Notes: generated by a model from the sequence alone, not told the origin. 64,000 bases of DNA from Epiperipatus broadwayi (GCA_028023455.1 JAQFVV010000012.1:12036864-12100863); one strand, 5' to 3'; positions 13,211 through 26,225 are shown, numbered from the stretch's first letter. Program-made: numbers and translations.

Positions 13211-14430
13211 AGAAATTATTATTTACAAATGATTATTATAAATAATTAATCAAATTTGATATGTTTTTGTGTTTTTACATGTCTTGGAAATTTTATATAT
13301 ATATATAGTATATTCCTAATAATTAATGATACTAATTAGTTTATCATGTGAGAAATATATATAAAATAAAAATTGACTATTCAGTAGTATAACTGATAGT
13401 AATAAGTTATTTTTTTTTTTATGATAGTTACTGTAGATAATTCATGTATTATTGTTTCATTTAAATAGTATGCATATACAGCAACCATGGAAGCAGCTAC
13501 AAGCTACATTTTGCATTACATTATTAGATTCTATTAAGCTCTGATTACAACTAGTAATAAATAAATTGCAGAAGTATGCTTTCATTTAACTAAATATAAT
13601 CTTTTCAACTGCTACAATGTTAAATATGTTAGATCCCATAATGCACTTAAATATGTTAGATCTCATAATGCACTATTTTATATTACCTTTTATATTACCT
13701 TTCCCACCATGCTTTATGAATTTTACTAGTTTTTTTGTCAATTAAGCAAACTATCTTCTTTTATTCACTTTTTAATCATTATTCCATGAAGAGATGAATA
13801 ATAAAAAAATGAAAATAAAAGAAAATATTTTTATTAAAAGAAAAAAATAATTTGCTTAATCAACAATGATCTAAAATATAAAAAGTTCAACAAAACTTGG
13901 GAGATAACTTGAAATAGTGCATTTAGAGGTTAATATTTTGATTTTAACGTTACATGCAATTAGTAAAGATTATGTTTAAAGTAATTAAAAGCATACTTAT
14001 GCAATTTATTAATGCTTTAAAAGTTAAATTGTACTGTAACTTATTTATTTACTATGTGTGTATATATATATGTAATATGTAAATAAAACAAAAAGTAAAA
14101 TACTCAATATATAAACAAACATGTAATGATAGCCATTCAATGTATATAAATTTTATAATTTAGACCATTGCAGGTCATTGATATAAATACTTGCAGGAAT
14201 TGGTGAATAAAATTCTCTATATTCTTTATGATAATAAATCTGAAGATTAATACGGTCAAGTAGTTACCTACATTTTTTTGATATTGGCAGTTTCAATTTT
14301 GGCAAAATTTTTTGCAAGTTTGCCATTCAAAAACAAACTAATACCAGCTATAAATTTTTTTTTTTATGAGTTATAAAGGAATCAATGAAATAGTAATATT
14401 CTATGAACAATTCTTTAGACAGAGACCCAG
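13211..14430. other. AT-rich non-coding DNA
   Basis: A short direct repeat (AAATATGTTAGATC, about 13622 and 13650) is the only structure noted. Confidence 0.5.
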
Positions 14431-14875
14431 TTACCATCTGTAGAAAACTAAGTCATGGCTTATGACATATGTTAATTTAATCAATAAACACTTCTACTGA
14501 GCTAGGTGGAGCTGCTACTAGTCACTTGCTTCACAGCTATCTTAAAAAGGCTTTAAAGAGTCAATTTGCTACAATCAAAGGTATTCCTTATATGTACTTG
14601 TCCCTTTAAAAACATTATTTGCTGTTTGTGTGCTTTTCCATTCACAATTCTCAGTTTTTAATGTATTTTTATCATTATTGTCCTGTTTCTACCATCTGCT
14701 CATCTACAATAGACAATTGTATTTCTCCCCCTGTTTGATGGGTAGTTTGCCTGTTTTGTGGATCATAGAGGGTCTTATTCCCTCTTAGACTCTTGAATTC
14801 ATTTTCTACTCCAGTTCTTCTATCACTCAAAACATTTTTATTAAGTTTTATATGTGTTGTTCCAGTTATTTAGAT

Positions 14876-14923
14876 CATTAAAACCCCCCTCAGGGGTGTC
14901 ATTAAAACCCCCCTCAGGGGTAA
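14876..14923 (+). repeat. Two 24-bp repeats with GC hairpin
   Basis: CATTAAAACCCCCCTCAGGG occurs twice in tandem (starts 14876 and 14900). Each contains CCCC-TCA-GGGG, a small GC hairpin that is striking in this AT-rich sequence. It lies in the presumed 5' UTR of LINE-A and may be a regulatory or boundary repeat. Confidence 0.85.
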
Positions 14924-15086
14924 TAAACTGCATAAAATTCTACTCAATGTTTGCATTAGCCAACTAAAATTAACATTAACAATCTTTCCAGTGTAGATTT
15001 TTTCATTTATTAAATCAAATACTTTAGTTTTCCACTTCAAAATTGTTTAATTTGTATAGTTCTTAATTCTTCCAAACAGTTTAAAG

Positions 15087-17003
15087 ATGGCCCCCGCCCC
15101 TAGCGGCAAAAATGTGCAAAAACCGAATTCACAACAAGAAAGACCTTCAAAACTTTCAAAATAAAAACACCATCACCAAAAAACATAATTCAAGGTCTCC
15201 ATCTCCTAGCCTTCTAGATTTTCCTCCTGTAGAGACTGAGGCTTGCCCCATCAAAGGTAAAAAGCAATCCAAAAAAACAATATGACCAATCATAATGTTT
15301 GCTCCAAGCACAACTAGGAACATTAAAAATTCCTCATCTATGGGAAAAAATCATTCTACCTAAATTATATTCCAAACAAAACTCAATTAAGGATACCATC
15401 ACCAAATAACATAATTCAATGTCTCCATCTCCTGGCCCTCTAGATTTTCCTCCTCTACAAGCTAAGGCTTGATCCACCAAAGGCAAAAAGCAATCCAAAA
15501 AAGAACAATATGACCAATCATAATGTTGCTCCAAGCGCAACTGGGAACACTAAAAATTCCTTATGTAAGGGGAAAAAAATCAGCCTGTTATATTTAAGCA
15601 TAATTTAGAAACCTCCTCATCCACCTCTGAAACCTTTAAAAACCTAACACACAATAATTTACTCCAAAAATGATGTTACTCATGATTCCCCATTTCACTC
15701 TACCAGTGCAATCAAGTCCGCCAACATTACTCCTACTAATCCAAGTTGCACTGTGGAGCCATCCCTTATTAACCATCCTTCCATACTAGCTCTCTAAAAC
15801 CACAGTAAGTCTTTACTAATTCTTATGAACAGGTCATATCCAGCACCTTACCCAAAAATCTCAATATAACCACACCACAAAAATACCAAGCAGAGCTCCT
15901 TTAAAATCTGTGGGGCCTTGATCCCAATCCTAACAATCACCAATTAGCCACCTTAGCAACCCTCATTTCTACTAAACAACTCACACCAGGGAATCACACT
16001 GTGATCTTGGAACAATTTAACCACACAGTTCCACCATTTTTCCAAGTCACTTTGTTGCTACCAGAGTGACAGTTCATTCATTCTGGTGGTTACAGATTTA
16101 CAATGTTGTCTCCACAAATTTCCAGCACAGCAGCTCTATGACCTTATTAAATTCCACAATCTAACTGATAGTATACATAAAATCCTCACTCTTCCCAACA
16201 ATTGGTACATTGCTATACAGTTTCACAACATGATACAAAGGCAAGTCTTCAAAAACAGATTCAAATTTTTACACAATATATTCCTGGTTGCAATAGACAC
16301 CAATAGACCATCCATACTTAAGGGGCTTATCAAAAACTGTCACATAGGGATGGAAAGGTAGAATCTACAGAAATATCTCAAGGTATCCTCTCACAATAGC
16401 CTCACCTTCACCAACATGGCCTTGTTTCATTTCTTCCTAAAAATGTCTCTTCTGAAATTATTCCCACAATAATAGCAGTGGATTTATTATCTTTGATCAT
16501 CTCAATTAAGGTGATCAGGCCACAATGATTCATCTGCAAAGATTGCAGCCACCTCATTCAGGATTGCCCTCTAAAAAGATGTAACTCTTGCCAAAAGAAA
16601 AAGGGCCTAAACCACATCTGTGCTCCACACAGCTCCAACACAGACAAACTGCCTCCCTCAGTTAACCTCTCACCTCTGTCTGATACTAATTCAACCTTTC
16701 AGCATTTAGCCACCATCATACCATCTAGAAAGACTCCATACCCTCTAAGCCACCACTGGACCCTCCCTCCTTGATGGACACATCCACTAATTCAAACTCA
16801 GAAATCATCCTGCCTGAGTCTACCAACTCTGGCCCTTCCATCACAAGCAACAAATCTCAAAAGCATGCACACCCTAACCTATCAGATAGTGACACCAACT
16901 GTGATGGGCAGAATAACATCCCTGACCTTCCCAGTAAAACCATAATGGAACCTTTTTTCAAACCCAGGACTAGCCTCAGACATATAATACATACAAGGTA
17001 AAA
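15087..17003 (+). pseudogene. LINE-A ORF1, gag-like, broken
   Basis: The likely start is ATG 15087, giving MAPAPSGKNVQKPNSQQERP before a stop. The first ~450 bp contain two tandem copies of a ~226-bp segment (15163-15388 and 15389-15610), each encoding an SPSP-LDFPP module and a basic KGKKQSKK stretch. A later segment (16086-16361) has a folded-protein look (NNWYIAIQFHN). At 16535-16621 one frame reads a double zinc-knuckle-like cluster, CKDC-H-C followed by CNSC-H-C, as expected for nucleic-acid binding in ORF1 proteins of this class. The last part (16771-17001) is Ser/Asn/Pro-rich. The family role is RNA binding in the retrotransposition particle. Multiple stops make it non-functional. Confidence 0.75.
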
Positions 17004-17234
17004 AGACTCATTTCAGTGGAGAATGCTCTGGTTTCCACCAGGCCATATTGGCCTCCTCCCTTTGCACTCTCTCACTGTCCCCTGCTGAAATTTTCTCAGA
17101 TAGTGGTTTATCAAATGACATCAAGAATGAATCATTGTGCAATTCTGGCAGAATAAAGAACCATGCACATCACCTCTCTCCCACCTCAGTTCATCCCCTC
17201 TTACCATAAAATCTCCACATTCTTACTGTTTCTT

Positions 17235-17900
17235 CATTCTTATGTCCAACTTGAAGTCACTATATGCTTATCTCTGCTGTTTGTTTAAACATTCTGGGCC
17301 TTCATTCAATTGATAGACTCCTCAATTTCAAACACTGGTTTGAACTCAACTCTCCCAATATCCTTTTCTTGCCAAAACTAAACTCTCCACTCACTTTAGC
17401 TAGATTTAATCCACTTTCTCCACCTTCAGTCTATTTAAATATTCCACTGCCTTGATGTCTGCTGAAGGAGTCACCATCCTCACTAATAAACATGTTCCTC
17501 CCTCCACCTTTTCCATCATACATCTTGATGCTCACTCTATTATCTTTGAGGTGTAATTTGGGCACTTCAGAAATTTTGTGATTTATTTATATCTGTCCTC
17601 CAATGATAGTGACACCCTCATTAAATCTATTATTTACCGAATCAACAACATTACAGCTGCCACCTCCAGCACATTCTTCTGGATGACTTCAACATGGGCT
17701 ACCAGTCCTTTAAAAATATCTATATCTCTTCTCCATGAGCTTAATGTGTGGTCAGGACTTTTTACCAGACCATGCCTACTCTTTCTACACCCATAAGCAT
17801 CAGACCCTCATTGATTTAACATTCTACTCTCCTGATATCCATTTTATGATTGAATCGGCTCAACTTCACACTACCCTTTTCAGATTATAAGGCATTAAAC
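17235..17900 (+). pseudogene. LINE-A ORF2 endonuclease (EEP) remnant
   Basis: Three pieces in shifting frames match an APE-type endonuclease: an N-terminal strand reading ISAVCLNILGLHSIDRLLNF then NILFLPKLNSP (17268-17390; the catalytic Glu-containing QE motif is degenerate), a central LDDFNMG near 17680-17700 corresponding to the conserved GDFN, and FSDYKALNLSL near 17880 corresponding to the SDH motif (His to Tyr). In the family this domain nicks target DNA to prime reverse transcription. Here key residues and frame are lost. Confidence 0.7.
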
Positions 17901-18329
17901 CTTTCCCTGACATTAACTCTGGCCTTCCAGTAAACCTTGGCATCAGAAGAACAATGCAATTCTTCAACAAACAAAACACACCAATAGCACTGCTTTCAGA
18001 AATTTATATAGACCTTCATAAAATCAATATTCTTCAAATGAAACCCAACTCTGCATGGATGGCATTTATGGAAATAACTACAAGCTGTCATCTACAAATA
18101 CACCTGGAATTACCACCTGAGGGCCACTCAAGTTGTTGGCTTTAATGGATAAAATTGCAGAGCAACTGAATGATCAGGAGAGTGGGCCATTAGACATTAG
18201 CACCAACATCCAACTGCAACTTCATACTGTGATGCTCAAAAGACTTTGCCCAAGTATATCTCAGTCAAATCCGCTTTGAGGTATGCGGGGAATCAGCATT
18301 GTTGGACCATAAGCTACCTGGAGTAGGCT

Positions 18330-19432
18330 TTTGGTTTCCCCAGAAAGCAAACTACCCCCTTTGTCCATTACAGTTGGCAACAAATCCTTCATAGCTCAGG
18401 AATTGCTCCTTTATTTGAGAAACCATTATAAGTGCATGCTTCTCAAAGCTAACAGCCCTCCTTTCACTATGCCTTCAACCTTGAATGTCAACTTTGGTTC
18501 TGATAACATCCAGGCCACCCTACTTAACAAACTGAAAAGCTTCACTGACCATGTCCACCCTGGTACTCATGCCATCCCCAATTCCTTCTTCTCTGCCTAA
18601 ATCAGTTCACCTCCCCATCACTCTCAACATGATCAAAAAGCTGGCCTCAGACTTGTTAAGCAGTCTCATAGAGGCAGGCCCATCACTGTCAAGCTAGAAA
18701 TCTGGGCAGCCTTTGACTTTGTCCTGCTCCTTGGCATCCTAAGAGACCTTAATATATCCATCTCTTAGAGATCTCTACTGATCACTTTGTTGTTCACTGC
18801 ATTTCTGAATGATCAAAAATCTGGCCTCAGGCATGTACATCATTGAGGGTTCTATCCAGTAATTTTGCTCGCTTTCCTTAACAAAGACCGGCCACCTACT
18901 GAGCTTGAGTCTTAGGCTGATTTTGATAACCCCTCTGCTCATAAAACTTATTGAGTCAATCATCAAAGAGTCACTAGAGCAATTCATACTTCCTGCCCTT
19001 TTTGTCTTACAGTTTGCTTGTAAGGGCCTCCCCTCTTGGGGCTGCCACACTCTTTAAGATGACCACTGACCATGTTAGGTAGTCTTATAGTGGCAGGCCC
19101 ATCACTGTCAAGCTAGACATCTGGGCAGCCTTTGACTGTCAGGGTTGACCTGCTTCTTGGCATCTTAAGGGACCTAAATATTCCAGAGGCCCTCCTGTCC
19201 ATCCTCTACAATCTCCTGTCCAACAGAGAAATCCTAGTTATCCTTGATGGGAACATTGCCCTCGGCTTCACATCTAACATATCCATCTGTCAGGGCTTTC
19301 CACTGAGCACTTTATTGTTCACCACATTTCTGAATCCTCTTGTTCATGCTGGAACATGACCTTCCTGGCATCCTCATTCCTGGACTGGGAAAAAGCATCA
19401 AATGACTTGATTATGTAGATGACATGGTCATC
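18330..19432 (+). pseudogene. LINE-A ORF2 reverse transcriptase remnant
   Basis: The finger region is read at 18331-18600. The palm motif A is visible as RPITVKLDIWAAFD near 19093-19130, motif B-type sequence as LSNREILVILDG and GFPLSTLLF at 19216-19320, and motif C as YVDDMVI at 19412-19432, retaining both catalytic Asp residues. A segment containing motif A and the following LGILRDLN is present twice (about 18640-18810 and 19062-19180), so an internal duplication has disrupted the gene. Several frameshifts and stops occur. Confidence 0.8.
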
Positions 19433-20430
19433 TTTCTTCCCTTCGTTAATCTTATCCCCAAGCTTCAGATCTTCACCTGGTACACTGAAACATATAGGGT
19501 GGAATTTAGATGTGCAGTAGCCTGGCAACTATCTTCCAATAAACAAATCCCTTCCACCTTCATTGCCAAGCCTCACAACTTCCTCAGATTTCCCCTCATG
19601 TTGTCTCCTAAGGAGATGAGGATACAGGTTCAAACTGCATTGTATCAAAACATATCCATCCTCAGCACTATCACAGGCATCTACCTCTTTCTTTATGGGA
19701 AAATCACCCTACTCAATCTTCTAGTGTTTCTCAAAATAACATATTACCTCCCCATCATTTTACCTACACATTACTTCATATCCAAAATCATTGCTTTTTG
19801 CACCCATTTTCTCTGGGGCAAAAAGGTGGTTGCCATTAGCCTAAAAAGAACTTGGGTTTTCCTAAAAACCTTAATGGGCTGGGCCTGCACTCCATTGACA
19901 CTTCTGATCCAAAGATTTCACAACATTATCCTCATGCTCCTAAATCATTTTTCTGCTGACCTTGTACATATCATTATCATTTTCATTGACACTCCTCCCA
20001 ATGGCAGGCTCTCATCCTACAAAACACTGGCTTTTCTATACCATCCATCAGCAGCAAATTAAAATACTGGGAGGTTTTCAACCAGACCAGACTTTTTCAT
20101 TGTCTTTCCTACATTACTCAAACTTACCAATGCTCAATTAATCTGCAATTCAAAAGGTGGTCCCTTGAGACAAAATTCTTTGATTTCCTCCTCAAAATCA
20201 ATCTTCACTTCCTTCCCACCAATCAATTTTTGGTCAATTGTAGGGGTTTCACCAAGATCTCTTCCCTATGCCAGCTCTGTAAAACTGACAATGAAACCCT
20301 TCAGCACTTCCTATTCAAATATCCATTTCTGATTAGAGTGAGACACATCATCAACTCCTGCCTTTCCTCACACAGAAAGACCATTTTCAACCTCCAAGAA
20401 TCCATAGAAACTGGGTCTTTGCAACTATAA
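19412..20430 (+). pseudogene. LINE-A ORF2 thumb and C-terminal domain
   Basis: From YVDD a frame runs to 20062 with typical post-RT sequence: LYGKITLLNLLVFLKITYYL (about 19690-19755), FLWGKK, then a stop. A second frame to 20430 contains the zinc-like motif CQLCKTDNETLQHFLFKYPF; the fourth ligand Cys has become Tyr (compare CPLC-H-DC in the copy near 58407). In the family this C-terminal region contributes nucleic-acid binding. Confidence 0.75.
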
Positions 20431-20818
20431 GACTATCAATTTCTCTATCTATGCATGCTGGGTGCTTCTATTTGCTATTATTTTTGACAAGAGTATACAC
20501 TCAGTGAATCAAAAACTATTGGACATAACTCGCTCTCTCAAAACCAAAGATACCAAACTATCCCTACTTCTGCTTTTCACAGACACTTGACTCAACCTTT
20601 AAATGTTTGCAACCTGTGAGGTTGATCACTCAACCCTTTCCACTTCCCATTTCTTTTTCATGTATTTTTCCCCTCTCACCATGTTGTTCCTGAATTTTCA
20701 TTTTACTATGTGTAATCACACCATTGAATTTCCATTGTATTTATTTTCTAACTGTATTTGTATCTGTTTTTTTTATGAATAAACTTTCATCACTGAGGAA
20801 AAAAAACATTTCTGTCAT
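20431..20818 (+). other. LINE-A 3' UTR and A tail
   Basis: Follows the last frame and ends AATAAACTTTCATCACTGAGG plus a run of A. An AATAAA signal lies about 20 bp before the tail. Confidence 0.75.
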
Positions 20819-20823
20819 GCTTT

Positions 20824-21018
20824 ACTCCTCTCACCATGTTGTTCCTGAATTTTCATTTTACTATGTGTAATCACACCATTGAATTCCCATTGTATTGTTC
20901 CTGAATTTTCATTTTACTATGTGTAATCACACCATTGAATTCCCATTGTATTTATTTTCTAACTGTATTTGTATCTGTTTTTTTTATGAATAAACTTTCA
21001 TCACTGAGGAAAAAAAAA
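20824..21018 (+). mobile_element. 5'-truncated LINE-A copy
   Basis: Repeats the LINE-A 3' end (CTCCTCTCACCATGTTG to CACTGAGG plus A tail). It is bracketed by direct repeats of ACATTTCTGTCATGCTTTA (about 20805-20823 and 21019-21037), a target-site duplication. A ~56-bp segment starting TGTTCCTGAATTTTC is duplicated in tandem inside it (near 20838 and 20894). It therefore inserted immediately downstream of the older LINE-A copy. Confidence 0.85.
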
Positions 21019-21037
21019 ACATTTCTGTCATGCTTTA

Positions 21038-22430
21038 AGCTCAGAGCACCTGTACTAAATAAGAATAATCAGATTGGATCTGCAAATATTAAGTTTACTT
21101 TTTTGACATTAAGTACATCCATTGTTTTTATTATTGTTTTTATTACTGCTATTATTTTTATTAGTATTTTCCCAATACTATTTTATGACTTTATTAGTGT
21201 CAGGATGAAAATGTATTTATGAAAATGTATTTACTTAACTGATCTATCTAACTATAACTATATTTATATAATAATCCATTTAGCGACATTCTTTAAGAAC
21301 TGTTGATTAAATCTTAATCCACATAGGTTATCTATTCAATGCATAGAACAAACTGCTATATATAGAACTATGATCAAATTTTATTATTACATGCATGGTT
21401 GAAATAGCATTTGGAACAAGGGATATTGTAAATGTCTTAAATTTTAAATATGCTATAATAAAGGGATTGTTTTAGAGAACTTAGTTGGAAAGATTATTTT
21501 CTGTAATGGAAAATTAAAAGGGGATTACCTCTCTATCTATGTATGTATCCATTTATCTACATATTTATGAAAATATGTTTTTCTATTATTTTTTTATGAA
21601 TTAATCAGTTAAATTAAAGTGTTTTAATAATTTATATTTTTCACATCTTAGATAAGTAAAAACCAAATAGTTTAACATTTCTGTTTAAATACACTTTTAT
21701 TTTAAAGAGCCAGAATATTTGTGTGTGTGGATATACATATATAATTTAAAAATAATAGGTAGAATGTGTGTGCGTGTGTGTGGGTATACATATATAATTT
21801 AAAAATAACAGATAGCATTAATTCTAATTTTATCATTTTAATTTCTAAACTTGTGTGGTTAAAACTATTACAGACATTCTGATTACACTTGCACACAAAT
21901 ATGCTAGTTATGACTTTTGCTTAATGGATTTTTGCTACAATGGTATTGCTTTAAATGAATTATGCTTGATCTTTTCAGCAGCATGATTTATCAACATTAA
22001 ACAACAATTTATGTATATCTGAAAAACTTGAGCTAAGTCAATCCATGATGAAAAGGTATAACCATATACGTATATTCCCACTTAATATCACTAAGGCAAC
22101 TTCCGGTGAATTCTCATCAGAATCATAATGCAAAAATTAATTGGTTAATTGTGCTGGGAACAGGATGACTTTATAATTTATAAAATATGGAAATTATTGA
22201 AGTGAAAAATGTTAATTATAAATGTCAGGTGTTTCTTTGTTTTATGAAAGAGAATTCCTTTCTATTGATTGAATTTAGGTTTCTTGCTATAACCCATACC
22301 TCCATGAATTTTCTCTTATTATCATCCCTATCTATGCAGATGATCTTAATGTTAGAAGGGGAAAACATGTGTACTGACTATAGCAAGCTAGTGATCTAGA
22401 AAAATTGACTTATGTTGTCAGTCTTGTTTA
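21038..22430. other. AT-rich non-coding DNA with ~52-bp tandem repeat
   Basis: The only structure seen is a duplication at about 21723-21826, where GTGTGTGG-ATACATATATAATT recurs after 52 bp with GT-rich linkers. No coding frames or element ends. Confidence 0.55.
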
Positions 22431-22439
22431 GCCTTTTTA

Positions 22440-23075
22440 TAAAGGTAGGAGTGCAGGATGACTCTTGTAAATCTATTAGCTTGAGTCTCCCTGTAATACA
22501 CTGCTCTATAACTTGGAGATGGGCATGAAATTTGTAGAGTGTTTGATGAGCATGTTTGAATGGATTTTTGTCTGTAGTATTATTCAGAAGATTATTAAGA
22601 GAGGGTGGTGTTCTAAATGCTATTTGAACATTGATTGTCTAAACAAAATTTTCAAAATTTTGTTGCTATGTTAGGAATACACAGGAGCTAATCCATGGCT
22701 TTTATATATATATTGAAACCTTTGTCTTTGATGTATTCTTTGATGTTAAATTTTCTTCTATCAGCTTCACATTTACACAATTTTTGGTTTTGATGCAAGA
22801 ATTCTTGTCCTGGCATTTTATGTTTAAATGGCACATTAGATTTGGGATGGATAGTACCTCTCACTTAGGTCAATTTCATGATCATTTTATAATTGCACAT
22901 CAATTTCTTTTTTTGAATTTATAAATCCAAAAATTCATGCCTTGATCTTCCACTTCCAAGATCCTTTCAAATGGAAATTCTTTATTAAATTCTGAAAGAA
23001 TATTAGTGATTTTATCTTTAGCCATGCATATAAATGCATCATCTACATATCTGAAGTACATGTTATTTATTGTAA
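22440..23075 (-). pseudogene. Penelope-like element RT and GIY-YIG remnant
   Basis: On the minus strand the RT motif C reads NMYFRYVDDAFICMAKDK (YVDD codons 23036-23050) followed by ITNILSEFN, FPFERILEVEDQGMNFW and a stop near 22898. This YVDD, N-x-hydrophobic-FN, F-EVE-NF arrangement is typical of Penelope-like RTs. Further downstream, VPFKHKMPGQEFLHQNQKLC is read in another frame near 22770-22840, and at 22600-22440 AFRTPPSLNNLL plus VYYRETQANRFTRVI resembles the linker and GIY-YIG core. The known role is target-primed reverse transcription with a GIY-YIG nuclease. Frameshifts make this a relic. The match was judged by motif memory only. Confidence 0.65.
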
Positions 23076-23089
23076 GCTCTAAATATTTT

Positions 23090-25560
23090 GGAAAAATTGT
23101 GCTTTAATTTTAGAAAGAACTAAACTGATGATAATAAAAAAGAGTTTCATATTAAATAATTATGCATATCTGATTTTTCCAAATTATTATATTTTCAATG
23201 TTTAATATTTTTATGTTATCAAAATAGCCTCTACATCTAGTGTTAATGATAAAAAAGTTGTTAACTGAGATGATATTAAATTGGTGAATTACTATCTGTG
23301 AAATAGCTGTGCAAATATCTTATTAAAAACGTCATTTGAAAATATATGCTTCTACAAGTTCTAGTTATAATAAATGTTTCACTGCAAATTATAAATTAAA
23401 AAGTTATAAATTAAATAGTCAAACTATATCAATAACTGACATTGGCTATATGCATGATATCTAATCATGCATATAGCCAACAAAAATTCAGTGTGAATAA
23501 TAAAGAGCCATTCCTAAAAGAAATATTAAATACTGCTATAATTACTAAAGCAGTTAGAAAAATAACCTTATTGTGGACATGGAAAAACGTTTTGTGGAAG
23601 TGGAAAAACTTTTCAATGATAAAATTTAACAATAAAATAACCATAATGTTTTAAAAACTAGTTATTATTATCTGTTGCAAAGGTTTAAATTTGCTTAACT
23701 TCTGCAAGCAGTTTGAGACAGTAGCTGTTGATAAGAATTTCAAAACTAATCATGATTGATTCTTTAGATGCAAACATCTACACTATTTTTTATTAAAATG
23801 ATTTAGGAAAAATAATAGCACAGTAATTAAATGGAAAAACTTAATAACTATGATATTAACCTTAAATTATTTTATCATAGTATTATTTTTTTGATTTAGT
23901 TGAAATTATATTAATAAAATATTAATTAATGGAAGATAAATGAGTTAATATAATAATATTATATTAAGTAATGTTCAGACACTCTGTATAATAGTAATTA
24001 GACATGGATTTATCATTGTTTGCATTCATTAGTTTAAATAATCCCTGATTTACATAATGGTATATTTTACTTAATGACAGGTAATTCAGTCCCTCTTTTG
24101 CTATTGTGGTTTCTTCTGCAGTGTTTAATAATATAAAGATGTTATGAATATTTGAATATAATTTTTTGATATAGATATCTCACTGTGTGTATCTTAATTT
24201 CACTGTCTTTTATAATCGGGGAAATTTTTTTCAATGTGAAATGAAAGTAGATCATGCATTATAAATTTATTGCAAAAAAAAATAGTTATTAAAACTTTTA
24301 GATATAAACTGAAGTCAAATTTATGATTATTATAAAAAACTTTATTCAAGAATATTTTATGACAAATTTTTAAGATTACTTTTTTAAATGCACAAGTGAT
24401 TTCTATTGAAGATTTGTATTAAATTCATAATGATTGATGCACTGTGACTGGTCAAAAAAAAGGTTGTATGTTGAATTCAATTAAAGCATATTTCACCATT
24501 TTATTGTTTCAGTTTAGTGTCTTGTATATGATCATTTCTAAAGGAATGTTCTTCTAATAAAACAATAAAATAAAATGACCAGTAAGATTTATAAAACTAT
24601 TTGTTCCAGCATATTAATAATTTTATAAGTCATTCATTAGACTACAGATTATCTAATAACGAATAATATTTCTGTAATTTTCACTACACCACTCTCACAC
24701 AAGGTAGGGATTAGTTTCTATTCACATTTAACACCTTGTGGAGGGATATAATAATAAACATATGACCATAGATATGTGAAGAAAATCTATGATCCACAAG
24801 ATGTAAATTTTATGCTGACCCAGCACTCATTAGTTGGATCAGACCACAATCTCCTACCCATATATTTATCATTGTTCAGTATATAGTAACACTAACAAAA
24901 TATATATGTTATAAAACACATATATCTGCATTACATATTCATAATTTAAAAATATATGATTAAATTTATTTGAAAGAATAAAGAAATAATTATTTAAGAA
25001 GTAGTTTCAAAACATAGTTTTGTAAAGTAAAAGATTGTGTTTATTATTCTTTTAAAATAAAATAAAACTAAGTAATAACAGTGGGATAGGAAAAAGAATT
25101 AGAAATAAAATTTTAAAAACTCACTCTCCTTTTTAGAAATTAAAATAAGTCAAAGAATAAATGACTAAAAATAAATCTTAGTGAAAAATCTAAAATAAAA
25201 AAGGTTAATTAATTAGTAAAAATAAACTTTTTGAATGCTAGTGAAAATTCCTAGCTGATAATGATATTAAAATTAAATTAATTATGAACTATGTAAGCTA
25301 TTTCATTGAAATAAATGTGAGGACATAGTAGATTAATCTAGAAAAAGATTAGATTAAAGAAAATGTAAAAATCAATTAAATTAAAGAAAATATATAAAAT
25401 TACTTTAAAAAATAGATGTAAAGTAATGAAAATTAAAGCTATGATAAGGAAAATAGTAATGAGAGAGTAGATATAAAAGTGTAATGTATCTATAGTTATA
25501 TTCATTTTGGTCTTTATGCATTGTTATTGATTCATTACAATATTCATTGCTTGATTCATC
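23090..25560. other. AT-rich non-coding DNA
   Basis: Apart from the hairpin at 23442-23480, no features were recognised. The stretch 24690-24870 is slightly less AT-rich and has weak inverted similarity (GGTAGGGATT against AATCTCCTACC) that could mark a small decayed element. Confidence 0.5.
23442..23480. repeat. Perfect 17-bp-arm hairpin
   Basis: TTGGCTATATGCATGAT and its exact complement are separated by five bases. A perfect small palindrome in otherwise structureless DNA. Confidence 0.9.
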
Positions 25561-26200
25561 CAGTTATACAGAGATTCAGAAATCTAAGTACATAGTAGAA
25601 CCAGTCACTACTGCTGTGGAAAATATTATTTCAGAAGCCACAGAACTAGCAGCATGCAATGCTAGATTGCTTTAGAAGTGTTTAACTGGACTTCATGCCC
25701 AAAGTTCTCTGCAAAATCAAGTGTCCCCATCTGAATCCTCACTGAAAACTGATGCCAAATGGTGAATAGACACAAACTCTCTCCCATTGTTGAATCACAG
25801 AGTATAAGACAAGTCATGAAATCATTGATGGAGACCAAAAAGCTAACCGGTTAGAAAGTAACACTAAAGTAAAACAAAGTAAAGGAACTGTGTCATCTCA
25901 GTATCACAAATAATAAAAACCTAAGTAAATATATTTTTCATAACAATTGTTTATGGACATTTTATATTTTTTTAATGAAATAAACTTTAATGAAGGACTT
26001 ATAAAATTTATAAAATTTTTATATTGTTATATTAAATATGTGTGCATAAATAAATACTAATGTTTGCTTAAGTATCATTTGGTCTATTCTCTCTCTCTTG
26101 TGACTGTGTCACCATTTATTTAAAGATATATATATGTTATATGTGTTAAGTTAAATGTGCTGGACCTCTTTGATTAAGAATAGAAGATAGTTTGGGATAT
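25560..26200. other. Unassigned, partly less AT-rich stretch
   Basis: 25560-25900 has a composition closer to decayed coding DNA, with a plus-strand reading ITEYKTSHEIIDGDQKANRL, but no family was recognised and stops are frequent. Confidence 0.3.
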
Positions 26201-26225
26201 TTCAATCACTGAATTGGTGTGCCTG

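Larger units (their letters stand above)
14440..20818 (+). mobile_element. Non-LTR retrotransposon LINE-A (broken)
   Basis: This is a plus-strand LINE with the order gag-like ORF1, APE/EEP endonuclease, reverse transcriptase, C-terminal CCHC-like motif, 3' UTR and short poly-A, the layout of the I/Jockey/R1 superfamily. Base composition is clearly less AT-rich than the flanks. The coding regions are interrupted by many stops and frameshifts. The start is uncertain; composition changes near 14440, ORF1 starts at 15087, and the intervening sequence may be its 5' UTR. The RT is most similar, within this window, to the truncated copy at 57093-59085 (shared RPI-V, LNNREVL, GSPLSTLLF), so both belong to one family. 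Confidence 0.85.

Noticed and set aside
15334-15540. Minus-strand frame opposite LINE-A ORF1
   Set aside because: It is a shadow of the tandemly repeated gag-like region on the plus strand.
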